DNA of 44,272 bases from Phycisphaerae bacterium. Lineage in GTDB: Bacteria; Planctomycetota; Phycisphaerae; Tepidisphaerales; Tepidisphaeraceae. Shown here piece by piece: positions 26,815 through 35,752 of the stretch (positions are counted from its first letter, which is position 1; each line of letters opens with the position of its first letter). Made by a program: the position numbers and the translations under genes. The notes under the pieces were generated by a model. The model was given only the letters and a program-made list of their open reading frames with translations. It ran no database searches and was not told the DNA's origin. The DNA is taken from positions 1-44,272 of the forward strand of contig JAUJNJ010000060.1 in NCBI GenBank assembly GCA_030448225.1, given 5' to 3'.

Positions 26815-27604
26815 CGTCACCGCCGGACAGATCGCGCTGCTCGCGGCGTCGGTCGCGCTCTTCGCCGCCGGCTGGGGCGCGTCGCTCGCGCGCATCAAGT
26901 GGGAGGCGTCGCGGCCGCTGCGGGTCGCGTCCAAGGCCTGCGTCTTCGCCGGGCTCGCGGCCGGCGTGGGCGTGCTCGTGTGGCACTCGGCGGCGCGGGG
27001 CAGTTGGGTGCCGCTCGAGGACAACTTCGACGCGCTCACCTGGCTCGGCCTGCTGCTGGCCGGGTTCGTCGCGTACGTGCAGGCGGCCCGGCCGCTGCGC
27101 GGGCTCGACTGGTTCGTGCTGCCGATCGCCGTGCTGCTGCTGGCGTCGGCGGCGGTGTTCGGGCGGGCCAAGCCGCACGAGTACAACGTGCAGAACGTCT
27201 GGCTCTGGGTGCACCACGTCACGTCGTACGCCGGCGCGGTGGCGTTCGCCGTCGCCGGCGCGGTGGGCGCGATGTACCTCGTCGTCAACCGCCGGCTCCG
27301 CACGAAGCAGCCCGGCCCGCGGATGGGGAGCCTCGAGCGGCTCGAGCACCTCACGCTCGTGTCGGTCACGCTCGGGTTCTCGCTCCTGACCGTCGGCGCC
27401 GTCACCGGCGTCGCCCAGTGGATGGACCCGGGCAAACAGACGCCGCTGTCGAAGGTAATCCTGACGGCGGCGGTGTGGCTGGTCTACGCGACGGTGCTGC
27501 ATTCCCCGATCAACCCCAGCTTCCGCGGCCGCAAGGCCGCCGTGCTGAGCGTGGTCGGGCTGCCGCTGATGTTGCTGACGATCGTCGTCGTGCAGTTCGT
27601 GTGA
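26807..27604 (+). CDS. HemX/CcsA-like cytochrome c assembly membrane protein
   Basis: An intact 265-aa frame from ATG 26807, overlapping the sirC stop. It has about eight hydrophobic helices (e.g. IALLAASVALFAAGWGASL, WLGLLLAGFVAYVQAA, WFVLPIAVLLLASAAVFG, AVAFAVAGAVGAMYLVVN, VILTAAVWLVYATVLH, AAVLSVVGLPLMLLTIVVV). The segment NVWLWVHHVTSYAGAVAFAV resembles the conserved HemX/CcsA region with histidines thought to bind heme. Family members either deliver heme to cytochrome c (CcsA/ResC) or, as HemX, control glutamyl-tRNA reductase levels. The position directly before hemA favours the HemX assignment. It ends four bases before a word-hairpin. Confidence 0.85.
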   Translation: MADVTAGQIALLAASVALFAAGWGASLARIKWEASRPLRVASKACVFAGLAAGVGVLVWHSAARGSWVPLEDNFDALTWLGLLLAGFVAYVQAARPLRGLDWFVLPIAVLLLASAAVFGRAKPHEYNVQNVWLWVHHVTSYAGAVAFAVAGAVGAMYLVVNRRLRTKQPGPRMGSLERLEHLTLVSVTLGFSLLTVGAVTGVAQWMDPGKQTPLSKVILTAAVWLVYATVLHSPINPSFRGRKAAVLSVVGLPLMLLTIVVVQFV

Positions 27605-27609
27605 GGAGG

Positions 27610-27706
27610 GAGGAAATGCGTGGTGCGTAGTGCGTAGTGCGTAAGAAGAAAGAGGCGACGCCGAGGGGCTTCTTCTTCTTCTTCCGCACTACGCACCACG
27701 CATTAC
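27610..27706. repeat. Word-hairpin 4b (GTAGTGC word), before hemA
   Basis: The left arm (27610-27652) is GAGGAAATGCGTGGTGCGTA with GTGCGTAGTGCGTAAGAAG following. The right arm (27669-27706) is CTTCTTCTTCTTCCGCACTA with CGCACCACGCATTACC. The stem is ~36 bp. The word, the outer GAGGAAAT and the inner AAGAAGAA are shared with 10267-10375, 17 kb away. It ends 11 bases before the hemA ATG. Confidence 0.9.
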
Positions 27707-27717
27707 CCGTCCGTTTC

Positions 27718-29181
27718 ATGCACCGCCTTCTGCTCCTGGGATTGAACCACACGACCGCGCCGCTGGAGGTGCGCGAGAGGCTGGCGTTCAACGCGTCGCA
27801 GCGGGCGGCGGCGGTCGCCGCGTTCCGCGAGCGGTTCCCGCGCGCCGAGGCCGTGCTGCTCTCCACCTGCAACCGGGTCGAGCTCTACGTTGGCCGGCCG
27901 GAGGACGGGGAGCCGGCGACGGCGGACATGGTCGAGTTCCTCGCCCGCTTCCACGCGCTGCCGGCGGCGTCGTTCGAGCCGCACCTGTACCGCAAGGCGG
28001 ACCGGTCGGTCGTCGAGCATTTGTTCGGCGTCGCGTCGTCGCTCGACTCGATGGTGCTCGGCGAGACGCAGATCCTCGGGCAGGTCCGCGACGCCTACGA
28101 CGTCGCACGCGATTTGTCGGCCGCGGGGCCGCTGCTGCACCCGCTGTTCCAGCGCGCGATCGCGGTCGGCAAGGAGGTGATGCACGGCACGGCGATCGCC
28201 GAGGGGCGGCTGAGCGTCGCGAGCGTCGCCGTCGACTACGCCACGCGCATCTTCGACCACTTCCACGACAAGACGGTCCTGTGCATCGGCGCGGGGAAGA
28301 TGACGAGCCTCGTGCTCCAGAAGTTCGCCGGCCTGCGGCCCCGCCGCCTGCTCGTCTGCAACCGCAGCGCGCCCAAGGCCGAGGCGCTTGCGGCGCGGTT
28401 CGGCGGCGAGGCGGTGGCGTTCGCGGGGCTGGCCGACCACCTCGTCGGCGCCGACATCGTCATCACGTCGACGGGCGCGACGCAGCCGATCATCAACAAG
28501 GCGTGGTTCGCGCCGCTGCTCCGCCAGCGCCGCTACCGCCCGATCTTCCTGATCGACATCGCGGTCCCGCGCGACGTCGACGCCGCCGTCGGCACGCTCG
28601 ACAACGTCTACCTCTACAACCTCGACGATTTGCAGCAGGTCGTGACCGCGACGCTGTCGCAGCGCAGCGGCGCGATCGACGCGGCCCGCGTGATCGTGAC
28701 GCGCCACGTCGACGAGTTCGCCGTCTGGCACCGCCAGCGCGAGCTCGGCCCGGCGATCGACCAGCTCTACCGCCGGGCGCACGCGATCGCGAAGGAGGAG
28801 GTCGCGCGGACGATCAACAAGTTCCCCAACGTCGGCGAGGCCGAGCGCGGGCACCTCGACGACCTCGCCCGGCGCATCGTCAACAAGCTGCTGCACGGCC
28901 CGGTCCACACGCTCCGCCACTCGGGCGGCGCCCACGCGACGCCGGTGCCGTACCTGCACGCGGTGGAAAAACTGTTCGGCCTGGAACCGGACGCGCCGGC
29001 CGCTCCGGGCGAAGCGACGGCAACCCCGGCGGCGAGCGGCGCGGCTGCGATGTTACCGGACTCCTTGGCATTGCCGCCGGACGCACTAGCGCTGTCGGCG
29101 GAGGTGCCGGCGGACCGCGGGGCGACGCCGCCCGAGGAACTGCGCAACGCGGAGACGCTCGGCGATGGCGAAGCGAAGTAG
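27718..29181 (+). CDS. hemA: Glutamyl-tRNA reductase
   Basis: An intact 487-aa frame from ATG 27718. It catalyses NADPH-dependent reduction of glutamyl-tRNA to glutamate-1-semialdehyde, the first step of C5 heme synthesis. Seen: GLNHTTAPLEVRE (residues 8-20); LLSTCNRVELY with the nucleophile Cys51; SSLDSMVLGETQILGQVRDA Y (107-127), the family signature; the NADPH site VLCIGAGKMTSLVLQKF from 187; and DIVITSTGATQPIIN. The dimerisation helix runs to about residue 415 (ARRIVNKLLHGPVHTLRHSG). A ~60-residue Ala/Pro/Glu-rich tail beyond the usual end is unusual and looks disordered. The frame extends upstream through the hairpin, but MHRLLLLG is the family start. There is no Shine-Dalgarno sequence in the 11 bases between the hairpin and the ATG. 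It overlaps the next gene by 17 bases. Confidence 0.95.
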   Translation: MHRLLLLGLNHTTAPLEVRERLAFNASQRAAAVAAFRERFPRAEAVLLSTCNRVELYVGRPEDGEPATADMVEFLARFHALPAASFEPHLYRKADRSVVEHLFGVASSLDSMVLGETQILGQVRDAYDVARDLSAAGPLLHPLFQRAIAVGKEVMHGTAIAEGRLSVASVAVDYATRIFDHFHDKTVLCIGAGKMTSLVLQKFAGLRPRRLLVCNRSAPKAEALAARFGGEAVAFAGLADHLVGADIVITSTGATQPIINKAWFAPLLRQRRYRPIFLIDIAVPRDVDAAVGTLDNVYLYNLDDLQQVVTATLSQRSGAIDAARVIVTRHVDEFAVWHRQRELGPAIDQLYRRAHAIAKEEVARTINKFPNVGEAERGHLDDLARRIVNKLLHGPVHTLRHSGGAHATPVPYLHAVEKLFGLEPDAPAAPGEATATPAASGAAAMLPDSLALPPDALALSAEVPADRGATPPEELRNAETLGDGEAK

Positions 29182-31486
29182 CCGGTCCGACGATCGCGTT
29201 TCGCAGGACGCGTCACCCAGTGGCGGTGTCCGCCGGTCCGCGCCGCGTTCTTGGCTCCTCGCCTGCGGCGCGGTCATTTTCCTCGCCGTGGTCTTCGGCG
29301 TCGCGGGCGGCGCGTGGGCGATCGTCACTTACCGCCTGCTGACCGACGTGCTGCTCGCGGTGCTGTGGCTCGCGGCGGCGATCGGCCTGGGCTCATTGCT
29401 CCCGATTCCGGTGACGCAGCCGGAGCGCTGTGACGACGGTGTCGTCGACGACGACGCGGCGTCGCCCGGTGACAGCTACCGATCTCTGCGCCTCTCCACC
29501 GCGGCCGGCCTCGGCCTCGGCGCGATGAGCCTCGCGGTGCTCGGCCTTGGGCTCCTCGGGTGGTTGAACGGCGCGACCGCGTGGGGCCTCGTGGTTGCCG
29601 GTTCAGCCGCCGGTGTGGTCGGCGTGGTGCGTCGGGGCGGCGTGGGGGTGGTCGAGGACGGTGTGCGGCGGTGGCTTGCCGCACCGGCGAAGGCGGACTG
29701 GCTCTGGCTGCTCCTCGTCCCGTCGCTCGCGATCGCGGTCGTCGGCGCGATGGGGATGCCCGGGGCGCTCTGGAGCACGGTCGGCGACCCGCACGGCTAC
29801 GACGTGCTCGCGTACCACCTGCAGGTCCCGCGCGAGTGGTACGAGGGCGGCCGGATCACGCCGCTGCGGCACAACGCGTTCTCGTTCTTCCCGTTCAACG
29901 TCGAGATGCACTACCTGCTGGCGATGCACCTGCGGGGCGGGCCGTGGGCCGGCATGTACCTCGCGCAGCTGACGCACGTCGCGTTCGTCGGCCTCACGGT
30001 GGCCGCCGTCCACGGCGTCGCCCGAGCGCTGGGCGCGCGGCCGGTCGCGGCGACGGTCGGCGCGCTGGCGGCGGGGGCGACGCCGTGGCTGCTGCTGCTC
30101 GCGCCGGTCGGCTACAACGAGGGCGGCCTGCTCCTGTGGGGCACGCTCGCCGTCGGGTGGTCGATCCTCGCGGTCGGCGGCGCGGGCGGCGTCCGCGTCC
30201 GCCGGTTCGCGCTCGCCGGCGCGTTCGCCGGCCTCGCGTGCGGCGCGAAGCTCACGGGCGTGCCGACCGTCCTGGCGGCCGGCGCCGCGGCGTCGCTCGT
30301 CGCGCTACTGACGGCGGGCCGACGGCGGTCCGCTCCGGCGGCCGCCGCGGTCGTCACGGCAGAACTCGACTTACCGCCTGCCGCCGGAACTGGGTCGTCG
30401 TCGACCCCGCCGGAACTCGACGCCGCCGCGCCGCCGGCCAAGGTGCCCGGACGACGACCGTTGCACGACACCGGCGAGCATTCCCACGACAATGGTGCGG
30501 GAATCATCGGCGGGGCTCGAGCGGGCGACTCTTCGTCACCCGCCGCGCCGAGCGAGCGGCCGCGGCCGTCGATCTTCGCCGCGTTCGCCGGGCCGCTGGT
30601 GTTCGGCGTGGTGGGCCTGCTCGTGTTCGCGCCGTGGCTCGTGCGCAACGTCGCGTGGGTGGGCAATCCGGTGTTCCCGGAACTCATGCCGCTGCTCGGA
30701 CAGGGGCACTTCTCCGACGTGCAGGTCGAGCGGTGGCGCCGGGCGCACGCGGCGCAGGAGGACGAGCGGTCGCCCCAGATCCGCGCCGCGCGCGGCTGGG
30801 AGCGGATCGTCGTCGACTGGCGCTTCGGCTACGTCGTGCTGCCGCTCGTCGGGGCGGCGGTCGTGCTGACCGGGTGGCGCGATCACGGCGTGCGGGTCGT
30901 GGTGCTCGTGCTGGCGTGCCTGCTCGTCTTCTGGCTCGCGATGACGCACCTGCAGAGCCGCTTCTTCGTGCTCGCCGTGCCGCTCGCGGCACTGCTCGTG
31001 GCGCGGGTGCGGTGGCGGCACTGGCCGGCGGTGGCGGTGCCGCTCGTCGCCTGCGCCGCGACTTTAGGTTGGGCGCGAACGGCCGGGCCGGCCGGGCGGG
31101 TCCTGCTCGATTTGGATCCCGCCGAACTGCCAGTGATCGCGTTCGGCGGCGGCGGCAACGAACCGCTGGCGAAGCGGGTCGTGACGGCCGAACGCGTCAC
31201 GCTCGTGGGCGACGCCAAGGCCTTCCTGTTCCCGACCCCGCCGGGCGGGCTGCGCTACCGGACCGTGTTCGACGTCGACACGAGCAACACCGACGACATC
31301 GTGGCCGCCTGGCGCGGCGGCGACGACGCGATGGCCGGCGGCCTGACGATCGTCCACCCCGGCGAACTGCGGCGCTTGGCCTCGACCTACTGGCGCATCC
31401 CCGAACTCCCGCCGGACCTCCGCGAACAGCCGGTCCCCTTCGCGCTCCCGGCGCCCGCAGCGCAGCCCGCCGTTGAGTCGCGCTGA
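29165..31486 (+). CDS. Large glycosyltransferase-like multi-pass membrane protein
   Basis: An intact 773-aa frame from ATG 29165, overlapping the end of hemA. It contains a dozen or so hydrophobic helices (e.g. AVIFLAVVFGVAGGAWAIVT, LLLVPSLAIAVVGAMGMPGA, WLLLLAPVGYNEGGLLLWGT). The extracytoplasmic loop GDPHGYDVLAYHLQVPREWY, followed by PLRHNAFSFFPFNVEMHYLL, resembles the D..YHL..P..Y pattern of GT-C (PMT/ArnT-like) enzymes that use lipid-linked sugars. Residues ~380-460 are a low-complexity polar insertion in a cytoplasmic or periplasmic loop. The C-terminus (PTPPGGLRYRTVFDVDTSNT) forms a small soluble domain. The acceptor is unknown. Its link to heme genes is probably only positional. PSRPAVESR-like polar residues end the protein before the convergent protease gene. 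Confidence 0.7.
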   Translation: MAKRSSRSDDRVSQDASPSGGVRRSAPRSWLLACGAVIFLAVVFGVAGGAWAIVTYRLLTDVLLAVLWLAAAIGLGSLLPIPVTQPERCDDGVVDDDAASPGDSYRSLRLSTAAGLGLGAMSLAVLGLGLLGWLNGATAWGLVVAGSAAGVVGVVRRGGVGVVEDGVRRWLAAPAKADWLWLLLVPSLAIAVVGAMGMPGALWSTVGDPHGYDVLAYHLQVPREWYEGGRITPLRHNAFSFFPFNVEMHYLLAMHLRGGPWAGMYLAQLTHVAFVGLTVAAVHGVARALGARPVAATVGALAAGATPWLLLLAPVGYNEGGLLLWGTLAVGWSILAVGGAGGVRVRRFALAGAFAGLACGAKLTGVPTVLAAGAAASLVALLTAGRRRSAPAAAAVVTAELDLPPAAGTGSSSTPPELDAAAPPAKVPGRRPLHDTGEHSHDNGAGIIGGARAGDSSSPAAPSERPRPSIFAAFAGPLVFGVVGLLVFAPWLVRNVAWVGNPVFPELMPLLGQGHFSDVQVERWRRAHAAQEDERSPQIRAARGWERIVVDWRFGYVVLPLVGAAVVLTGWRDHGVRVVVLVLACLLVFWLAMTHLQSRFFVLAVPLAALLVARVRWRHWPAVAVPLVACAATLGWARTAGPAGRVLLDLDPAELPVIAFGGGGNEPLAKRVVTAERVTLVGDAKAFLFPTPPGGLRYRTVFDVDTSNTDDIVAAWRGGDDAMAGGLTIVHPGELRRLASTYWRIPELPPDLREQPVPFALPAPAAQPAVESR

Positions 31487-31575
31487 CGACGTCGAGGCGT
31501 TCGCACGCGACGACAGCATCTTCCGCTCATGGCGTGCCCGGGTACCGCAAGGGCCGCCGAGGTCCCGCCGTGAGA

Positions 31576-32552
31576 TCATCCCTCGGACGCCGCGAGCCGG
31601 CGTGACCGACGCGCCGGCCGGCGCGTCGCGTACAACGCGGCCAGGCCCAGCAGGCCGGCGGCGCTGGGCTCGGGCACGGCGGTGGTGATGAAGTTCTCGT
31701 AGCGGGAGACGCGGGTGAAAAGGCTGAGGTCGCCGTAGGTGCCGTCGTTCGACGCGGCGCCGGGCAGGGTGAACGTGTCGGCGATCGCGACGTTGACGCC
31801 GGCCACGTAGTCGATGCCGCCGACGTTGATGAACGCGCCGCCGCCGCTGTCGCCGACGGCGAGGTTGTACTCGAGGTCGGTCGGGATGGGGGACCCGGAG
31901 AAGTTGGGGGCGCGGCCGGGGTCGGTGAGGCGCGGGTCATCGAAGTCGGTGATGAGCAGGGTGCGGTCGGGGCCGTCGGTCGCGCTGGTCGAGATGGACC
32001 CGTTGCCGCCGTAGATGCCGAACAGGTCGAAGACGTTGCGGCCCGCCCGCTTCGTGCCGCCGGGTTCGGTCGCGCCGGTGAGGCCGGTGCCGGTGGCGCC
32101 GAAGCCCGCGATCGTCGTCGTGGACCCGAGTTCGCCCGAGCCGGTGTAGATCGGCGCGGGGAGGACGTTGGCCACGGTCCGGTCGAGGCGGACGACGGCG
32201 ATGTCGTTGGCGCTGCCGGGCGTGCCGGCGTAGTTCGGGTGATCACGACCTGGTCGGGCGCGGTACGTCTGGCTGCCGACGGTGAACGTCACGTTGCCGG
32301 GCGTGCCGGCGTTGCCGGCCACCGAGGCGCGGCGGTCAACGTGGCGGAGGTGGTGTCGTTGAGGCTGACGCGGATCAGGGTCCCGCTGCTGGTCAGGTTG
32401 TCGAAGATGCCGACGGGCCGCGTACGCCGGGTCAGCGGCCGCGACGTAACTGGCATCGGGCACGTCGTGCCGGCGGGTGCCGGCGAGGGCGAGCGAGCTG
32501 GCGGCGAGCAAAGCGCGACGGCGGCCGTCGCGGGGGCGGTATATCGGTGCAT
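31576..32552 (-). CDS. Trypsin-like serine protease with PEP-CTERM sorting signal, frame-disrupted
   Basis: It starts at ATG 32550-32552 behind AGGAG. A signal peptide (LLAASSLALAG) is followed by the S1 protease core: LIRVSLNDTTSATLTAA, an indel, SVAGNAGTPGNVTFTVGSQT Y, NDIAVVRLDRTVANVLPAPI (catalytic Asp), TTIAGFGATGTGLTG and NLAVGDSGGGAFINVGGIDY VAGVN (catalytic Ser). The C-terminus TTAVPEPSAAGLLGLAALYA TRRPARRSRR is a textbook PEP-CTERM tail (VPEP, hydrophobic helix, Arg cluster), cleaved by an exosortase. The catalytic His is missing as written because one base is absent exactly where LTAAH should read: adding one base within GCGCCTCGG gives CAC and restores both frames. Two more indels are near 32240-32260, and others lie in 32410-32480. 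Confidence 0.88.
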
Positions 32553-33071
32553 TGCATCTCCTGATGCGCCGCGGGCGCGCGGGGCGTGATCTTCTGGATG
32601 GCGACGGGATCAACGCGTGCGACGGCGGACGTGACGGCGGGAGGACGGACGGCGCTCCGTCGCACCCGCGGGACCAACCTCCCCGCCTGTCAGGCATGGT
32701 AGTCGTCCATAGCCGCGCGGGAGCCGGAAACACGGAGCACCGCGATATTTCCTCGACGGATGGCGGGGATTGGCAGCCGCCGTCGGTGAGGGCGCAACGG
32801 CAGGCAGACCGGCCCGCACCTGATCGCCGTCCGAACGCCCTGGGAACGATCTTGAACCGGCGAAACCCTCGAGATCCGGCGGGACTACATAGGACCGTTT
32901 GAGAAGCCGACGCGCTCGGTAGGGTGCCGCCCCGCTCACGTTTCCTGTTCGAGACGCGGGCGGGACGCCGCCACGCCCCGTCCTCCAACCTCCCAAACAC
33001 GTTCTGAGAGCAAGACGATGCTCCGCGCGCCCTCATCGGTCACAGGCGCGCCGCGGTGACTCCGTCGCCGC
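32553..33071. other. Intergenic region without supported gene
   Basis: About 520 bases lie between the acyl-CoA synthetase stop (33072) and the protease start (32552). I see no open frame with convincing protein character, no clear riboswitch and no word-hairpin. It probably holds the protease promoter and 5' leader; candidate boxes are too weak to name. Confidence 0.4.
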
Positions 33072-34532
33072 TCACGCTTCCTCGGCGACGGGCAAGTCGG
33101 CGCCGCGAGTTCCTGCTTCAGCACCTTGCCGGTGGGGAGCGGGGAACTCGTCGACCACGACGATTCGCGCGGGATCTTCCAGGCCGTCCTTGCGGCAGGC
33201 GTCGCGCAACTCGTCGGGCCGGATCGTCTGGCCCTCGCGGGCGACGACGAACGCGGCTGACGACTCGCCGCGCGACGTCCTTCTTGCCCACCACCGCGGC
33301 CTCGGCCACCGCGGGTGCGCGCGTATGATCTCCTCGATCTCGCGTGGAACGCCTTCTCGCCGGCGACGATGATCATGTCCTTCTTGCGGCCGGTGATGTG
33401 GAGGAACCCGTCGGCGTCGAGGCGGCCGAGGTCGCCGGTCTTGAAGAAGCCGTCGGGCGTCATGACGGCCGACGTCTCGTCCGGCAGGTTGTGGTACTCT
33501 GCATCACCATCGGGCCCTTCACCCACACCTCGCCGATGTCGCCGCCGGGCACGGCGTCGCCGGCGTCGTTGGTGATTTCGAACGTCACCTGCGGCAGCGG
33601 CCGGCCGACGCTGCCGGGGCGGTTCACCTGCGGCGTGTTCGAGCGCGACGGCGGGGTTGGTCTCGGTCAGGCCGTAACCCTCGAGGATCGGCACGCCGAA
33701 CCGCAGCAGGAACGCCTCGCGCAGCGTCGACGGCAGCGGCGCTGCCGCTGATCATCGCGTAGATGTTGAAGTCCTCGGCCTTGGCGTCCTTCAGGTGGTA
33801 GATGGCGGCGTACATGCTCGGCGTGCCGAACATGAGCGACGCGCGGTGCTCCTTGATCGCCGCCAAGCGCGGCGACGGGGCTGAAGCGCGAGGTAGATGA
33901 TCGTCGCGCCGAGCTGGATCGGGCGATCATCATCGCCATGGATGCCGAACGAGTGGAACAGCGGGATCACGCCCAGAACTTGTGGTCGCTCTGGAGCTGC
34001 ACGTGCGAGATCGCCAGGTCGGTGTCGCTCTCTGGAGGTTGCCGTACGTCAGCAGCACGCCCTGGGCAGCTCCGCTCGTGCCGCCTGTGTAGAGCAGGCA
34101 GGCGACGTCGTCGGCCGTCGGCTGGGGGAATTTCGGCGCGATGGCGGCGGGCGGGGTTTTCGGCAGCTGGGTGAGATCGACGAGGTTCAGCGGCAGGTTC
34201 GCCATAGGCGGCCGGCGAGCTGCGGGATCGTCACGATCGTGTCGACCTCGCTGTCCTGGATGATGCGCGATCTCCCGCTCGCCGAGGAGGAAGTTGATCG
34301 GCACGGCGGTCTTGCCGGCGAGGAGCTGTTCCGTAGAAACTGGCCACGAAGCCGGCGCCGGGCGGGCAACAGGATGCCGACGCGCCGCTGCTTCGTCTGG
34401 GCCGACAGGTACATCCCCGCGCCCGCCGGACATCGCGGCCAGTTGCTGGTAGGTGGTCGATCCGCGGTCGTCAACGATCGCGACGTCCTGCGGTCGTGGC
34501 TGGGCCTGGGCGAAGAGCGATTCGAAGATCAT
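33072..34532 (-). CDS. Long-chain acyl-CoA synthetase (AMP-forming), frame-disrupted
   Basis: It starts at ATG 34530-34532 with MIFESLFAQAQPRPQDVAIV DDRGSTTYQQLA. Motifs in order: VACLLYTGGTSGAAQGVLLT YGNLQ (the P-loop, with Gln where Lys is usual), SLMFGTPSMYAAIYHLKDAK, MISGSA, ILEGYGLTETNPAVALE, FFKTGDLGRLDADGFLHITG RKKDMIIVAGEKAF and near the end PTGKVLKQELA with the catalytic-lysine region, TGA 33072-33074. This is the ANL superfamily: it activates a fatty or aryl acid with ATP and transfers it to CoA. At ~487 aa it is on the short side. About ten indels are scattered over 33100-34480. The missing Lys in the P-loop may be an error or a real substitution. Confidence 0.85.
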
Positions 34533-34757
34533 GGGCGGGGCCTGGTACTGGCGGTCACCGCCGCCGCGGCCCTGCTCCTTGCCGCCCGAGGCAGCGCGCG
34601 CACGCGGGACCGGTCCGGCGGGCGACGGCCGCACTTACTCCAAGAGGCACGGATGCGAAACGAACGGGTGATGGCACGGCGACGTTGTGGACGCCGGGGG
34701 AGACGACGCGAGGGGCGAGGGCGGAGCGCAAGGTCTGAGTTCCGTGGAGCCCAGGTG

Positions 34758-34779
34758 GGCAAGCCCGCTGGCTAAATGA
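34758..34779. repeat. GGGCAAGCCCGC...GGCTAAATG phrase (copy 1)
   Basis: GGGCAAGCCCGCTGGCTAAA (34758-34777) plus TG recurs in inverted orientation at 41175-41196 with one mismatch. GGGCAAGCCC is itself a small palindrome. It lies in the gap between the divergent acyl-CoA synthetase and SPOR lipoprotein genes. Confidence 0.6.
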
Positions 34780-34844
34780 GCGGCATGGCCGGGCGCATCG
34801 TTCCGAACCGATCCACGCGTTTCGCAGCTTTGACCGCGTTGCAA

Positions 34845-35650
34845 ATGACGTCCGGCCTCGTTCGCTCGACGATCGCTCCGGTTTCGCCGCCGCGGTCCTG
34901 CTCGCCGGGTGTGCCGCCAAGCCGTCGACGCGGGGGAGACGCCGACGGCCGGGTACGCGGGGCGCTCGGGCAGAACCGCCTCGACGACGCGCAGGCGTCG
35001 GCCGACGCGGTGCTCGCGGCCGGCGAGCCGACCGGCCCGGGCAAGGCCGAGCGCCTCTACGCGCGGCCGGGTGTTCGAGCAGCCGCGCAGGCGCCCGGGC
35101 CTGCGCGCAGGGCGCGGGGCGCACCTCAACGAGGCCCGCGCCGCCTACGCAGGCGCTGGGCGCTGAAGCCGCCGCCGAAGCTCGAGGCGAGCGTGCGGGG
35201 CATGCAGCTCGCCAACGTGGCCTACTTCCAGGAGGACTTCACGACGGCCGTCCGCGAGGGCGGCGGCGTTCGAGGGACTGGAGAACCCGGGGACCAGTCG
35301 TGGGTGCTCTACCGCGTCGGCCTGAGCCAGCAGCGGCTCGGCCGCTTCGCCGAAGCCGACCAGGCATTCGCGGCCGTGCAGCAGCGGTTCTCGGCACCGA
35401 GCCTGCCCGCCGCGCCGCCGGCCACCAGGGCGCCCGCGCGTTCCACGTCCAGGTCGGCACGTTCGCCAACGCCGCCAACGCCGCAGCGGACGGTCTCCGC
35501 AGTCCAGGCCGACGGCTTCACGCCCCTGGAAGTCCGCCGACCGCACCGGCAAGCAGACCATCGCGGTGGGCCCTGTGGACGACCTACCAGCAGGCGAAGG
35601 CCCCAGGCGAGGCCGCGCCGCGGTACCCGGGCACGATCATCCCGCCATGA
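34845..35650 (+). CDS. SPOR-domain TPR lipoprotein, frame-disrupted
   Basis: ATG 34845 begins MTSGLVRSTIAPV and, after an indel near 34885, continues FAAAVLLAGCAAKPSTRGET, a lipoprotein signal with lipobox LLAGC. Tetratricopeptide-like helices follow (LGQNRLDDAQASADAVLAAG, LKPPPKLEASVRGMQLANVA YFQEDFTTAVRE, SWVLYRVGLSQQRLGRFAEA DQAFAAVQQRF). The C-terminus carries a SPOR fold: ARAFHVQVGTFANAANA, ADGFTPLEVR, DRTGKQTIAVGPV, then TYQQAK and a final YPGTIIPP with TGA 35648-35650. SPOR domains bind denuded peptidoglycan glycan strands, so this is probably an envelope or division-associated lipoprotein. Indels are near 34885, 34945, 35070-35165, 35265-35275, 35395-35475 and 35530. It faces the LolA-like gene. 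Confidence 0.65.
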
Positions 35651-35752
35651 CTTCACGCCCGTTCGATGACGCGCCTCAACCCACGCCGCGGCGGTGGCGG
35701 CATCGGCCGTCTGCAAGCCCACGACGCACGCTGCGGAGCGCGCGATCGCAGG

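Noticed and set aside
32700..33036. N-terminal extension of the protease frame up to 33036
   Set aside because: The extension has no protein character. ATG 32552 has a good ribosome site and leads into a signal peptide.
32553..33071. Riboswitch or structured leader upstream of the PEP-CTERM protease
   Set aside because: I could not fit any known consensus (c-di-GMP, cobalamin, SAM or others). GC-rich stems occur everywhere here.
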